This document shows positions 51,414 through 59,776 of a DNA stretch of 64,000 nt, in pieces (position 1 is the stretch's first letter; every line of letters begins with the position of its first letter). The stretch lies in the NCBI GenBank assembly GCA_944387055.1, contig CALXDL010000063.1, forward strand, positions 1-64,000, given 5' to 3'. Source of the DNA: an uncultured Oscillospiraceae bacterium. GTDB taxonomy: Bacteria; Bacillota; Clostridia; Oscillospirales; Oscillospiraceae. The notes beneath the pieces were generated by a model. The model did not search any database and was not told the origin of the DNA. It saw nothing but the letters and a program-made list of their open reading frames with translations. The position numbers and the translations under genes are program-made.

Positions 51414-52361
51414 ATGAAAAAGCTCAATGAGATCTTGGGGACAGAGTTCCCCTTCATCCAGGGCGGCATGGCCAACATCGCCACCGGTGAATTCGCCGCC
51501 GCCTGTTCCAACGCCGGTGCACTGGGCATGATCGCCACTGGCGGATGGGATGGCGACCGGCTGCGCCAGGAGATCCGCCGGGCCAAAGAACTGACGGACA
51601 AGCCCTTCGGTGTCAACTTGATGCTGATGAGCCCCTATGCCGATGATATCGCCCGTGTCATCTTGGAAGAGGGCGTCAAGGTGGTCACCACCGGCGCAGG
51701 CAATCCCGGCAAATACATCCCTGCCTGGAAAGAGGCCGGGATCAAGGTCCTGCCCGTGGTGGCGGCGGCGGTCCTGGCCAAGCGGCTGGTCCGCTACGGC
51801 GTGGACGCCATTATCGCCGAGGGCACAGAGTCCGGCGGCCATGTAGGTGAGATGACCACTATGGCCCTGGTGCCGCAGGTCATCGATGCGGTGGACGTAC
51901 CAGTGGTGGCCGCTGGCGGCGTGGCCGATGGCCGCCAGGCTGCGGCCGCTTTCGCTTTGGGCGCCTGCGGCATCCAGGTAGGCACCTGCCTGCTGGCCAG
52001 CGTGGAGTGCCCCATCCATGACAATTACAAGCAGGCCATCCTCAAGGCCAAGGACAGCGACACCGTGGTGACGGGCCGCTCTGTCGGTGGTCCCGTGCGC
52101 TGCCTCAAGAACAAGATGACCCGGGAGTATCTGGAGCTGGAGAAGCGGGGCGCCTCCCTGGACGAGCTGGAACATGTGACTCTGGGCGGCCTGCGCCGCG
52201 CCGTGCTGGAAGGCGACGTGGAGCACGGCAGCGTCATGAGCGGGCAAGTGGCCGGGATGCTCCATGAGATCAAGCCCGTGCGCCAGATCTTCGAGGAGCT
52301 CTATGCCGGCAGCAAGTCTGTCCTGTCGGCTGTCTGCGCGGAATGGGGCGGTGAAGCATGA
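51414..52361 (+). CDS. fabK: enoyl-ACP reductase II, FMN-dependent
   Basis: A 315-residue TIM-barrel flavoprotein of the FabK/nitronate monooxygenase family. It shows FIQGGMANIATGEFAAACSNAGALGMIA at the start, EGTESGGHVGEM with the catalytic-type His, and the phosphate loop VVAAGGVADGRQ. In this operon it should be FabK, reducing enoyl-ACP with NADH. Known FabK enzymes resist triclosan, unlike FabI. GGGAG lies six bases before the ATG at 51414; the frame is open from 51336. Confidence 0.93.
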   Translation: MKKLNEILGTEFPFIQGGMANIATGEFAAACSNAGALGMIATGGWDGDRLRQEIRRAKELTDKPFGVNLMLMSPYADDIARVILEEGVKVVTTGAGNPGKYIPAWKEAGIKVLPVVAAAVLAKRLVRYGVDAIIAEGTESGGHVGEMTTMALVPQVIDAVDVPVVAAGGVADGRQAAAAFALGACGIQVGTCLLASVECPIHDNYKQAILKAKDSDTVVTGRSVGGPVRCLKNKMTREYLELEKRGASLDELEHVTLGGLRRAVLEGDVEHGSVMSGQVAGMLHEIKPVRQIFEELYAGSKSVLSAVCAEWGGEA

Positions 52362-53308
52362 AGCTCGGCTTTCTCTTCGCCGGACAGGGCAGTCAGCATC
52401 CCGGCATGGGGGCGGATCTCTATGAGGCATATCCCACTTTCCGTACAGTGTTGGATGCGGCCGCCGCACAGGTGGATTTCGATCTCAAAAAGATATCCTT
52501 CGAGGATCCGGACGGTGTCCTGGTCCAGACCCGTTACACCCAGCCCTGCATGGTGGCCTTCGCTGCCGGCCTGACGGCCCTGCTGCGGGAGCGAGACATC
52601 GTCCCTGCGGTGGCCGCCGGCCTGTCTCTGGGGGAATACTCCGCTCTCCATGCCGCTGGTGTGTTCGATGCCGCGACGGCCGTGGAGCTGGTGGCTTTCC
52701 GCGGCAAGGCCATGGAAGCGGCCGCCGCTGGGCGGGAAAGCGCCATGATGGCAGTGCTGAACCTGGACCGAGCGCCTCTGCAAGAGGCCTGCGATATCGC
52801 TTCGGACCTGGGCTGCGTGGTGATCGCCAACTACAACTGCCCCGGCCAGCTGGTCATCGGCGGCGAGAAAGCCGCCGTGGAGAAGGCCGCCGCCCTCGCC
52901 AAGGAGAAGGGTGCCCGCCGCTGCCTCCCTCTGAAGGTCAGCGGTCCCTTCCATACCCCGCTCATGGCCCCTGCCGGGGACGCCCTGCGGGAGCGTTTCC
53001 AAAGCGTCGTTTTCGCTGAGCCCTCCATCCCCGTGATCTTCAACTGCCTGGGAGATGTGAAGGACGCGCGAACGACGATCCCGGACCTGTTGGTCAAGCA
53101 GGTGCAAAGCAGCGTGTTCATGGAGGATTCCATCCGCAAGATGGCAGCTATGGGCGTGGACGCTATCGTGGAGATCGGCCCGGGCAAGGCTCTCAGCGGA
53201 TTCGTGAAGAAGACTGTCCCCGGCCTACCTGTCTGCGCGGTGGAGACTGCAGCAGATGTGGAGGGCCTGCCGGAGACGTTGGAACAACTGATGGAGGAGA
53301 AAGCATGA
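52358..53308 (+). CDS. fabD: malonyl-CoA:ACP transacylase
   Basis: A 316-residue malonyl transferase. The nucleophile is Ser90 in GLSLGEYSAL, where many FabD proteins have GHSLG, and the partner His is His199 in GPFHTPLM. It loads malonyl on ACP. It overlaps fabK and fabG by four bases. Confidence 0.95.
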   Translation: MKLGFLFAGQGSQHPGMGADLYEAYPTFRTVLDAAAAQVDFDLKKISFEDPDGVLVQTRYTQPCMVAFAAGLTALLRERDIVPAVAAGLSLGEYSALHAAGVFDAATAVELVAFRGKAMEAAAAGRESAMMAVLNLDRAPLQEACDIASDLGCVVIANYNCPGQLVIGGEKAAVEKAAALAKEKGARRCLPLKVSGPFHTPLMAPAGDALRERFQSVVFAEPSIPVIFNCLGDVKDARTTIPDLLVKQVQSSVFMEDSIRKMAAMGVDAIVEIGPGKALSGFVKKTVPGLPVCAVETAADVEGLPETLEQLMEEKA

Positions 53309-54051
53309 TGGATCTTGCTGGAAAGACCGCCGTCGTCACCGGCGGCAGCCGTGGCATCGGCCGAGCCGTATGCCTGGAGCTGGCCCGTCACGGAGCCAAT
53401 GTGGTATTGTGTTATGCCGGGAACGAGGCGGCGGCCAATGAGACCGTAGCCGCCTGTGAGGCGCTGGGAGCCAAGGCACTGGCTGTCCAGTGCGATGTGT
53501 CTGACGCCGCTCAGGTCCAAGCTTTGATGGATGCGGCAGCCAAGGCGTTCGGCGCTATCCATATCCTGGTGAACAACGCCGGCATCACCCGGGACGGCCT
53601 GCTCATGACCATGAAAGAGGCCGACTTCGATGCCGTCCTCGCCGCCAATCTCAAGGGCACGTTCCTCTGCATGAAGGCGGTCTCCCGCCCCATGATGAAG
53701 CAGCGTTACGGCCGGATCGTAAATCTCTCCAGCGTAGTGGGCCTGCGGGGCAACGCCGGTCAAGTGAACTATGCTGCCAGTAAGGCCGGCGTCATCGGTA
53801 TGACCAAGTCTCTGGCAAAGGAGCTGGCCAGCCGGGGCGTGACGGTGAACGCCGTGGCCCCCGGCTTCATCGAAACGGACATGACGGCCGCCATGCCGGA
53901 GGCCGCCAAGACCGCTACCCTCTCCGCCATCCCCATGAGCCGGCTGGGCGCGCCCGAGGACGTGGCCCGGGCCGTGGCTTTCCTGGCCAGTGACGAAGCC
54001 GCCTATATCACCGGTCAGGTGCTGGCTGTGGACGGCGGGATGAGCATGTGA
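53305..54051 (+). CDS. fabG: 3-oxoacyl-ACP reductase
   Basis: A 248-residue short-chain dehydrogenase. The NADPH loop is TGGSRGIGRA, NNAG is at about 90-93, and the catalytic residues are Ser142/143, Tyr156 and Lys160 (YAASK). It reduces beta-ketoacyl-ACP. Its start overlaps fabD. Three palindromes follow before fabF. Confidence 0.96.
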   Translation: MMDLAGKTAVVTGGSRGIGRAVCLELARHGANVVLCYAGNEAAANETVAACEALGAKALAVQCDVSDAAQVQALMDAAAKAFGAIHILVNNAGITRDGLLMTMKEADFDAVLAANLKGTFLCMKAVSRPMMKQRYGRIVNLSSVVGLRGNAGQVNYAASKAGVIGMTKSLAKELASRGVTVNAVAPGFIETDMTAAMPEAAKTATLSAIPMSRLGAPEDVARAVAFLASDEAAYITGQVLAVDGGMSM

Positions 54052-54056
54052 TCGAC

Positions 54057-54137
54057 CGCCTGGAGGGACTCGTGTCCCTCCAGGCGATCGGCCGGGATAT
54101 CCCGGCCTTCTCCCCCCAACGTCCGCAGTGCGGACGT
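54057..54137. repeat. three successive perfect palindromes between fabG and fabF
   Basis: Hairpin 1 has 13-base arms CGCCTGGAGGGAC (54057-54069) and complement (54074-54086). Palindrome 2 is GCCGGGATATCCCGGC (54091-54106). Hairpin 3 has nine-base arms ACGTCCGCA (54119-54127) and complement (54129-54137). None is followed by a T-run. They fill most of the 192-base gap and may set the level of fabF-fabZ expression or form an RNA processing site. Confidence 0.7.
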
Positions 54138-54243
54138 GTCTCTGCTGCGGCGGACAAGCGCATCTCGCAGAGGCGCAGGAGGCGGCCTCGCACGGCGTCT
54201 CCTGGATCCGCCGTCATATCTCGAATGCAATTGGAGGTACACT

Positions 54244-55485
54244 ATGGAACGACGCAGAGTCGTCATCACCGGCATCGGAGCCGTCACGCCCGTGGGCCTT
54301 ACCGCGCAAGAGAGCTGGCAGGCCGTGAAAGATGGCGTTTGCGGCATCGCACCGATCACCCAGTTCGATCCCTCCAGCCAGAAAGTCAAGCTGGCTGCAG
54401 AAGTGAAAGGGTTCGTCCCCGAGAACTATCTGCCCAAGCCGGAAGTCAAGCGCATGGGGCGCTTCACACAGTTCGCCGTGGTCTCCGCCAAGGAAGCCAT
54501 GACTGACGCAGACTTCACCCTGGATGAGGCCGAGGCGGACCGCTGCGGCGTCATCGTCTCCAGCGGCATCGGCGGTCTCGCCATCACGGAGGCGGAGCAT
54601 GATCGCGGCCGTGAGCGCGGCTGGGATCGGGTCTCCCCCTTCTATATCCCCACGGGCATCTGCAATATGGCGGCCGGCCAGATCGCCATCCACACCGGCT
54701 TCCGGGGGATGTGTTCCTGTCCTGTCACCGCCTGTACTGGCGGCACCAACGCCGTGGGCGATGCTTTCCACTATATCCGGGACGGATATGCTGATGTGAT
54801 GCTCTGCGGCGGCACGGAGTCCGCCGTGACGCCCTTGGCCATCGGCGGCTTCACCTCTATGAAAGCCCTGAGTCAGGAGCCCGACCCCGCACGCGCATCC
54901 ATCCCCTTCGACGCGGAGCGCAGCGGCTTCGTCCTGGGCGAGGGCGCCGGTATCCTGCTGCTGGAGGAGCTGGAACACGCGAAGCGGCGCGGTGCTAAGA
55001 TCTATGCCGAGGTCGCAGGCTATGGCGCTACCTGTGACGCTTATCACATGACTGCGCCTCGGCCTGACGGCAGCGGTGCCGCCAAGGCCATGGCGATGGC
55101 CGTCGCAGATGGCGGAGCCAAGCCGGAGGATGTTGACTATATCAACGCCCACGGCACCTCCACGCCTCTGAATGACGCCGGTGAGACCGCCGCTGTCAAG
55201 ACATTGTTCGGTGACCACGCCTATCAGCTGGCCATGAGCTCCACCAAGTCTATGACCGGCCATATGCTGGGTGCGGCAGGCGCGGTCGAGGCCATCTTCT
55301 CCGCTCTGGCCCTCCGGGACGGATATCTCCCCGCCACCATCCATTATCAAGTACCCGATCCTGCCTGCGATCTGGATGTGGTCCCCAACCAGGGCCGGTC
55401 TGCGGACATCCGCTATGCTCTCTCCAACTCGCTGGGCTTTGGCGGGCATAACGGCAGCTTGCTGTTCAAGAAATGGGAGGCGTGA
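54244..55485 (+). CDS. fabF: beta-ketoacyl-ACP synthase II
   Basis: A 413-residue KAS II. The catalytic Cys164 is in VTACTGGTNAVG, with the two His residues in NAHGTSTP and GHMLGAAG. It elongates acyl-ACP. GGAGGT lies just upstream of the ATG at 54244; the frame extends back to 54136 but runs over the last palindrome. Confidence 0.96.
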   Translation: MERRRVVITGIGAVTPVGLTAQESWQAVKDGVCGIAPITQFDPSSQKVKLAAEVKGFVPENYLPKPEVKRMGRFTQFAVVSAKEAMTDADFTLDEAEADRCGVIVSSGIGGLAITEAEHDRGRERGWDRVSPFYIPTGICNMAAGQIAIHTGFRGMCSCPVTACTGGTNAVGDAFHYIRDGYADVMLCGGTESAVTPLAIGGFTSMKALSQEPDPARASIPFDAERSGFVLGEGAGILLLEELEHAKRRGAKIYAEVAGYGATCDAYHMTAPRPDGSGAAKAMAMAVADGGAKPEDVDYINAHGTSTPLNDAGETAAVKTLFGDHAYQLAMSSTKSMTGHMLGAAGAVEAIFSALALRDGYLPATIHYQVPDPACDLDVVPNQGRSADIRYALSNSLGFGGHNGSLLFKKWEA

Positions 55486-55488
55486 ACC

Positions 55489-55920
55489 ATGGAACTCAAT
55501 TCCAATCAGATCGCCCAGATCCTGCCACACCGGTTCCCCTTCGCGCTGGTGGATCGGATCACCGATTATGAACCCGGCCAGTGGGCCAAGGGCATCAAGT
55601 GTGTCAGCGTCAACGAGCAGTTCTTCTGCGGGCATTTCCCGCAGGAGCATGTCATGCCTGGTGTGCTGATCCTGGAGGCCATGGCTCAGGTCGGCGCTGT
55701 GGCGATCTTGTCTCTGCCGGAGAACCAGGGCAAACTCGCCCTGTTCGGCGGTGTGAAGAATGCCCGCTTCCGCCGGAAGGTGACGCCCGGCGATGTGCTG
55801 GAGATGGAGTGCGTCCTCACCAAGCGCCGGGGCCCGGTCGGGGTCGGCGAGTGCAAGGCCACTGTCAACGGCAAGGTGGCCTGCACAGCGGAGTTGACCT
55901 TTGCCATCGGTGCGGAATGA
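55489..55920 (+). CDS. fabZ: 3-hydroxyacyl-ACP dehydratase
   Basis: A 143-residue hot-dog-fold dehydratase. The catalytic pair is His49 in CGHFP and Glu63 in LILEAMAQ. It removes water from 3-hydroxyacyl-ACP to give the enoyl substrate of FabK. It follows fabF by three bases. No FabA/FabM isomerase is in the operon, so the origin of unsaturated acids is not shown here. Confidence 0.96.
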   Translation: MELNSNQIAQILPHRFPFALVDRITDYEPGQWAKGIKCVSVNEQFFCGHFPQEHVMPGVLILEAMAQVGAVAILSLPENQGKLALFGGVKNARFRRKVTPGDVLEMECVLTKRRGPVGVGECKATVNGKVACTAELTFAIGAE

Positions 55921-55953
55921 CGGCCGCTGGTTTTCCCTCTGGATGGGTGATCC

Positions 55954-56436
55954 ATGGAAAAGAGGGCTTTTGACATGCTGAAAGATCGATTCCTGGATGT
56001 ATATACCAAGTTCAAACTGCATTTTTACCAAGAGATCTTCAGGCGCTTCCAGGACCGGGAGGCCAGTCTGACCACAGTGGAGACCTTCTGCATGGAGGCC
56101 ATCCAAGCTCTGGGCCGTCCCTCGGTGAACGAGTTCGCAACTTTCATGTGCATCTCACCGCCCAACGCCGCTTATAAGGTCAACAGTCTTATCAAAAAGG
56201 GTTATCTCCGCAAGGTCCAATCCCCAGATGACCGGCGAGAGTATCATTTGGAGGTCACCCAGAAGTATGTGGATTACTACAACATCAGCATCTCCTATAT
56301 GATGGAGGTCATGGACCGCATCGCAGCCCGCTTCTCTCCGGAAGATCGCACCAAACTGGAGGATATGCTCACCATCATCAGCCGGGAGCTGATGCCAGAG
56401 GTACAGCTCCCTCCGGAACGACCAGAGGAGACGTGA
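55954..56436 (+). CDS. MarR-family regulator of fatty-acid synthesis
   Basis: A 160-residue MarR-type winged-helix protein. The DNA-binding part covers about residues 45-110, with FATFMCISPPNAAYKVNSLIKKG as helix-turn-helix and DDRREYHLEVT as the wing. It closes the fab operon, 33 bases after fabZ. By analogy with FabT in other Firmicutes it likely represses the operon in response to acyl-ACP. The start could also be the ATG at 55975. The likely target is the palindrome at 46465-46500. Confidence 0.85.
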   Translation: MEKRAFDMLKDRFLDVYTKFKLHFYQEIFRRFQDREASLTTVETFCMEAIQALGRPSVNEFATFMCISPPNAAYKVNSLIKKGYLRKVQSPDDRREYHLEVTQKYVDYYNISISYMMEVMDRIAARFSPEDRTKLEDMLTIISRELMPEVQLPPERPEET

Positions 56437-56458
56437 CGCAGTACGAAGTCTCGATGTG

Positions 56459-56498
56459 AAAAAGCTGACAGGTATCTTCTGATACCTGTCAGCTTTTT
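56459..56498. terminator. strong bidirectional terminator after the fab operon
   Basis: An 18-base perfect stem (AAAAAGCTGACAGGTATC with its complement) with a TTCT loop ends in TTTTT on both strands. It separates the fab operon from gluQRS. Confidence 0.93.
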
Positions 56499-56522
56499 GT
56501 ATCGCGCATGGCGTCCGCCCCA

Positions 56523-57467
56523 TCAGAACAGTCCCTCTGGGATCCGGATATCGGACTGGGGGACCTTGTCCCAAGCAAAGTCCTGCAGCAGCGCCTCCGC
56601 CGTCTGCGGCCGGGCGGATGGATTGAACCCAGCCAGATATGCCAGCTTGCCCAAGATCTCCGCAGCCGTGGCGCGATCGTGCAGGACCTCAAGTCCCGCG
56701 TCTGCGTCCCGCTTGGAGAGCCTCCGCCCATCCGCGGCCAGCAGGAGGGGGAAGTGGAAGAACCTCGGAGCGGACAAGCCCAGCAGATCATACAGCAGTA
56801 GCTGACGCGGCGTGGAAGCGAGCAGATCCGCGCCGCGGACGACCTCCGTCACTCCCATGGCGGCATCATCCACCACTACCGCCAGCTGATAGGCGAACAT
56901 GCCATCGGAGCGGCATAGGAGGAAATCCCCACAATCACGCGGCAGATATTCGCTGTAGGGGCCCATATGGCCGTCTGTGAAGGATATCTCCCGGTCCGGC
57001 ACCCGCAGCCGCAGGGCAGGGCTGCGTCCCGTCTGCCGGGCCCGTTCTGCCGCCTGTGCGGCCGTCAGATCCCGGCAGGTACCGGGATAGAGCACTTGTC
57101 CATCCTCCCGGTGCGGGGCACTGGCCGCGTGGAGCTCTGCACGGGTGCAGAAGCAGGGATACACCATCCCCATGGCCTCCAGGCGCTCTAACGCCGCCCG
57201 GTATCTGCTGGTGCGCTGGCTCTGGTAGTATGGTCCGTGTCCACCTTCTTTTCCCGGGCCGTCGTCCCAGTCCAGGCCCAGCCAGTGCAGATCTGCTTCC
57301 ATCTGGTCTGCATAGCGCCGTGGGCAACGGGCAGTATCCAGATCCTCGATCCGCAGGACCACCCGTCCGCCCTGCTGGCGGGCACTGAGCCAGGCCAGCA
57401 GACAGCAAAGGATGTTGCCCAGATGGATCCGTCCGCTGGGGGAAGGCGCGAACCGTCCCACCACCAT
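56523..57467 (-). CDS. gluQRS: glutamyl-Q tRNA(Asp) synthetase
   Basis: A 314-residue truncated glutamyl-tRNA synthetase without the anticodon-binding domain. It has FAPSPSGRIHLGN (HIGH-like), the Cys-rich zinc site CFCTR with a later YPGTC, and RRLSKRD (KMSKS-like). GluQRS attaches glutamate to queuosine at position 34 of tRNA-Asp. In proteobacteria it often follows dksA; here it stands alone. Queuosine genes are not in the window. Confidence 0.9.
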   Translation of the reverse strand: MVVGRFAPSPSGRIHLGNILCCLLAWLSARQQGGRVVLRIEDLDTARCPRRYADQMEADLHWLGLDWDDGPGKEGGHGPYYQSQRTSRYRAALERLEAMGMVYPCFCTRAELHAASAPHREDGQVLYPGTCRDLTAAQAAERARQTGRSPALRLRVPDREISFTDGHMGPYSEYLPRDCGDFLLCRSDGMFAYQLAVVVDDAAMGVTEVVRGADLLASTPRQLLLYDLLGLSAPRFFHFPLLLAADGRRLSKRDADAGLEVLHDRATAAEILGKLAYLAGFNPSARPQTAEALLQDFAWDKVPQSDIRIPEGLF

Positions 57468-57506
57468 ATCTGCCGCTCCCTCCTTTTTCGATCGTCCCCT
57501 GCGGGG

Positions 57507-57544
57507 GCCGGAGCGGCGAGGCCTTCCTTCCCCGCCGCTCCGGC
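57507..57544. terminator. hairpin between the binding-protein gene and gluQRS
   Basis: GCCGGAGCGGCG (57507-57518) pairs with CGCCGCTCCGGC (57533-57544). There is little T downstream on the minus strand, so termination is only probable. Confidence 0.55.
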
Positions 57545-57558
57545 GATATCATGCTATA

Positions 57559-59259
57559 TCATGTGCTCCGGTGTGTGACGCCGGAAAAGCTGAACCAGCC
57601 TCTGGCATCACGGCAGAGTCCCGTGAGCGTATCTCTCAGCTCCCAGTCCGTCACTGTCGTATACAGCGGAGAGAGCGCGCTGTCCTCCAGCAGCAGCACC
57701 TCCGCGTCATGGAGACATCCCATCCGCGCAGCGGCGTCAGAGGCGCTGGCGATGACCGCCATCAGCGTATCATAGGCGCTGTTCTCATAGCCCGTGATGC
57801 TCTCGCCGCTCTGAGAGGACCATGGCAGTAAGAAGCACTCAGCGTCATTGCCCATGGCACTCAACTGTACGCCCACCAGCGTATAGGTACCACTCTCCAA
57901 CGCTGCCTGCAGCTCTTCTTCCGTCACGCCCCGCGGCGTCACGGTGATGCCAAGGACCTCCCTCCAGGTGTCCGCCAGGACCTGCGCCACCGCCTGATCG
58001 CTACCGATATCTGCATACAGATACTCCAGCTCGCCCAGTTCTTGGCCCTGATACCCAGCTTCCGTAAGGATCTGACGGGCCTCTTGGCAGCGCTCCTGGA
58101 AATGTGCCGGCTCATTGTCCAGCAGCGCATTGTCTGTGCGGAAGTCTCCCTCTCCCTCACCGCCGGGCACACCGGGTGGAACGAGTCCTTCCGCAGGACG
58201 GGCCGTCGCGCCCGCCGCCGCAGCCACTGCGTTTCGGTCTATCGCAAGCGCCATGGCCCGGCGCACCGCCGGGTCGGCCAATATCGTCTCATCGGAGCGA
58301 TAGAGCACTGCATAGGTGCCCAGCTCCGTGGTCAAAGCAGCTGCCTCGTCCTCCGCCGCGGCCTCCAGCTGCTCCTGAGGCAGTTCCCAGACGAAGTCTA
58401 CCTCTTTTTGCTCATAGAGGGCCCAGGCCTCCTCTGCCGTGTCGGCAAATCGGAACACGATGTGGGAGGGACCGACCGCACTGTGATAGTCCTCGAACGC
58501 CGTCACGGTCAGAGAGGCCCCATCTGTATGGTCTTCCACCGTATATGGTCCATTCGTCACCAGCCCCTCCAGGTCTGCCCACCAGGGCTCCACCGTCTCC
58601 GCCGGTCCCGCTTCGCCGCTCTCCTGTTCCTCCGCTGCTGTCTCTTGCGCGGCAGCGGCCGTCTCCCACGCCTCGATCACATCCTGCCGCACAGGCAGAG
58701 TCGCCGTCGCAGTACAGACCTCGTCCAGGAACCAGTCGTATTTCCCGTTCAAGACTACCACCAGCGTAGTATCGTTTTCGGCGGAGACCTGCAGCAGACT
58801 CACGTCGCCGGTCTCCTGCACCTGGTCGTAGCCGGCCACCACTGAGAGCATGTCCGCATAGGGAGAGGCATTGGCGGGATCGGCCAGCCGTTGCCAGGCG
58901 TATACGAAATCATTCGCCCGTACCCGGCGGCCATCGGACCAGCGGGCGCTGCGCAGGCGGAAGGTCCATGTATAGGTCCCATCGTAGTTGTCCTCCTGCT
59001 CCACGCTCTTGGCCAAGCCATTGGTGACCGTGGTCCCGCCAGAGACGTCCACGGTCTTGCGCATGAGGTTCTCATATAGATGCACCAGGATAGTCTGGTC
59101 CCCTGTCTGCGTTGCATAGATGGGATCCAGGTCCTCCGGTGTGCTCCCTGCGCATACTGCCAGAGAGACGTCGGCCCCCTCGCCGGCACAGCCGCTCAGC
59201 ACGATCAGGCTCAGTGCCACTGCTGCTGCCAGCGCGGTCCACCGTTTCCAAACGTTCAT
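57559..59259 (-). CDS. orphan oligopeptide-binding lipoprotein
   Basis: A 566-residue family 5 solute-binding protein. The signal peptide ends in the lipobox LSGC. The mature part has LDPIYATQTGDQTILVHLYENL and a SARWSDGRRVRANDFVYAWQR stretch typical of oligopeptide binders. It has an unusual Ala/Glu-rich insert near the middle (AAAAQETAAEEQESGEAG). AAAGGAG lies seven bases before the ATG at 59259; the frame is open to 59409, which would cover the promoter. No permease genes are adjacent, so it may serve a transporter elsewhere. Confidence 0.88.
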   Translation of the reverse strand: MNVWKRWTALAAAVALSLIVLSGCAGEGADVSLAVCAGSTPEDLDPIYATQTGDQTILVHLYENLMRKTVDVSGGTTVTNGLAKSVEQEDNYDGTYTWTFRLRSARWSDGRRVRANDFVYAWQRLADPANASPYADMLSVVAGYDQVQETGDVSLLQVSAENDTTLVVVLNGKYDWFLDEVCTATATLPVRQDVIEAWETAAAAQETAAEEQESGEAGPAETVEPWWADLEGLVTNGPYTVEDHTDGASLTVTAFEDYHSAVGPSHIVFRFADTAEEAWALYEQKEVDFVWELPQEQLEAAAEDEAAALTTELGTYAVLYRSDETILADPAVRRAMALAIDRNAVAAAAGATARPAEGLVPPGVPGGEGEGDFRTDNALLDNEPAHFQERCQEARQILTEAGYQGQELGELEYLYADIGSDQAVAQVLADTWREVLGITVTPRGVTEEELQAALESGTYTLVGVQLSAMGNDAECFLLPWSSQSGESITGYENSAYDTLMAVIASASDAAARMGCLHDAEVLLLEDSALSPLYTTVTDWELRDTLTGLCRDARGWFSFSGVTHRST

Positions 59260-59338
59260 GGTATCGCTCCTTTGTCCGGGATAAGAAAACGACGCTGCGC
59301 AGGCTGGCAGCGCCGGACGTCCTGTCGAGAACGATATC

Positions 59339-59367
59339 ATTATAGAGAGTTTTCTCCGCCTTGTAAA
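59339..59367 (-). promoter_or_regulatory. promoter of the orphan binding-protein gene
   Basis: On the minus strand TTTACA (59367-59362) and TATAAT (59344-59339) are 17 bases apart. Two near-identical 11-base repeats AAAATAGTAAC/AAAATAGTGAC (59379-59400) lie just upstream and may bind a regulator or act as an UP element. Confidence 0.7.
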
Positions 59368-59409
59368 GGAGCCAGGCAAAAATAGTAACAAAATAGTGAC
59401 AAAATTCAA

Positions 59410-59706
59410 GGTCTATTCACGATCCTGGTATGTCTCGAGGAAGGCTCCTCCCAGAGAGGAGCCTCTCCTATGGAAGCTGGGGGAACACGCCCCGGAGACC
59501 TGTCCTCCGCAGCGCCTTTGTAAAGGGGCGGACGATCCACGATGGGGGATGCGCAGCCCCATGCTTTTCAAGGGACTGTCCTCGCCTCCCATCTCTGCTC
59601 CTCCCGGATCCCTCATGCAGCCACCTGGGGATGATGCCTGTCACATCCACAGCTTAAACAGGGGGCATCGACGCTCGTCTCTCCGCACGTCAGGTGGTCT
59701 CCGATC
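59410..59706. other. noncoding stretch with hairpins, no gene recognised
   Basis: No convincing reading frame or known RNA is seen. A clear hairpin AGGCTCCTC/GAGGAGCCT lies at 59442-59464, and weaker GC-rich stems occur to about 59560. It could hold a small RNA, but no promoter is evident. Confidence 0.4.
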
Positions 59707-59732
59707 AAAAAGGCCGCCCTGCCGGACGGCCT
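59707..59732 (-). terminator. intrinsic terminator of the DEAD-box helicase gene
   Basis: On the minus strand AGGCCG and CGGCCT form the stem, followed by TTTTT, 45 bases after the stop codon. Confidence 0.8.
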
Positions 59733-59776
59733 CTTCCCGCTCTCGAGTCTTTGCGCTGCCCCTGCCTGTCTCTTTG

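Noticed and set aside
54214..56106. 630-residue minus-strand frame over fabF-fabZ
   Set aside because: Antisense to two enzymes with intact catalytic residues; its length reflects GC bias only.
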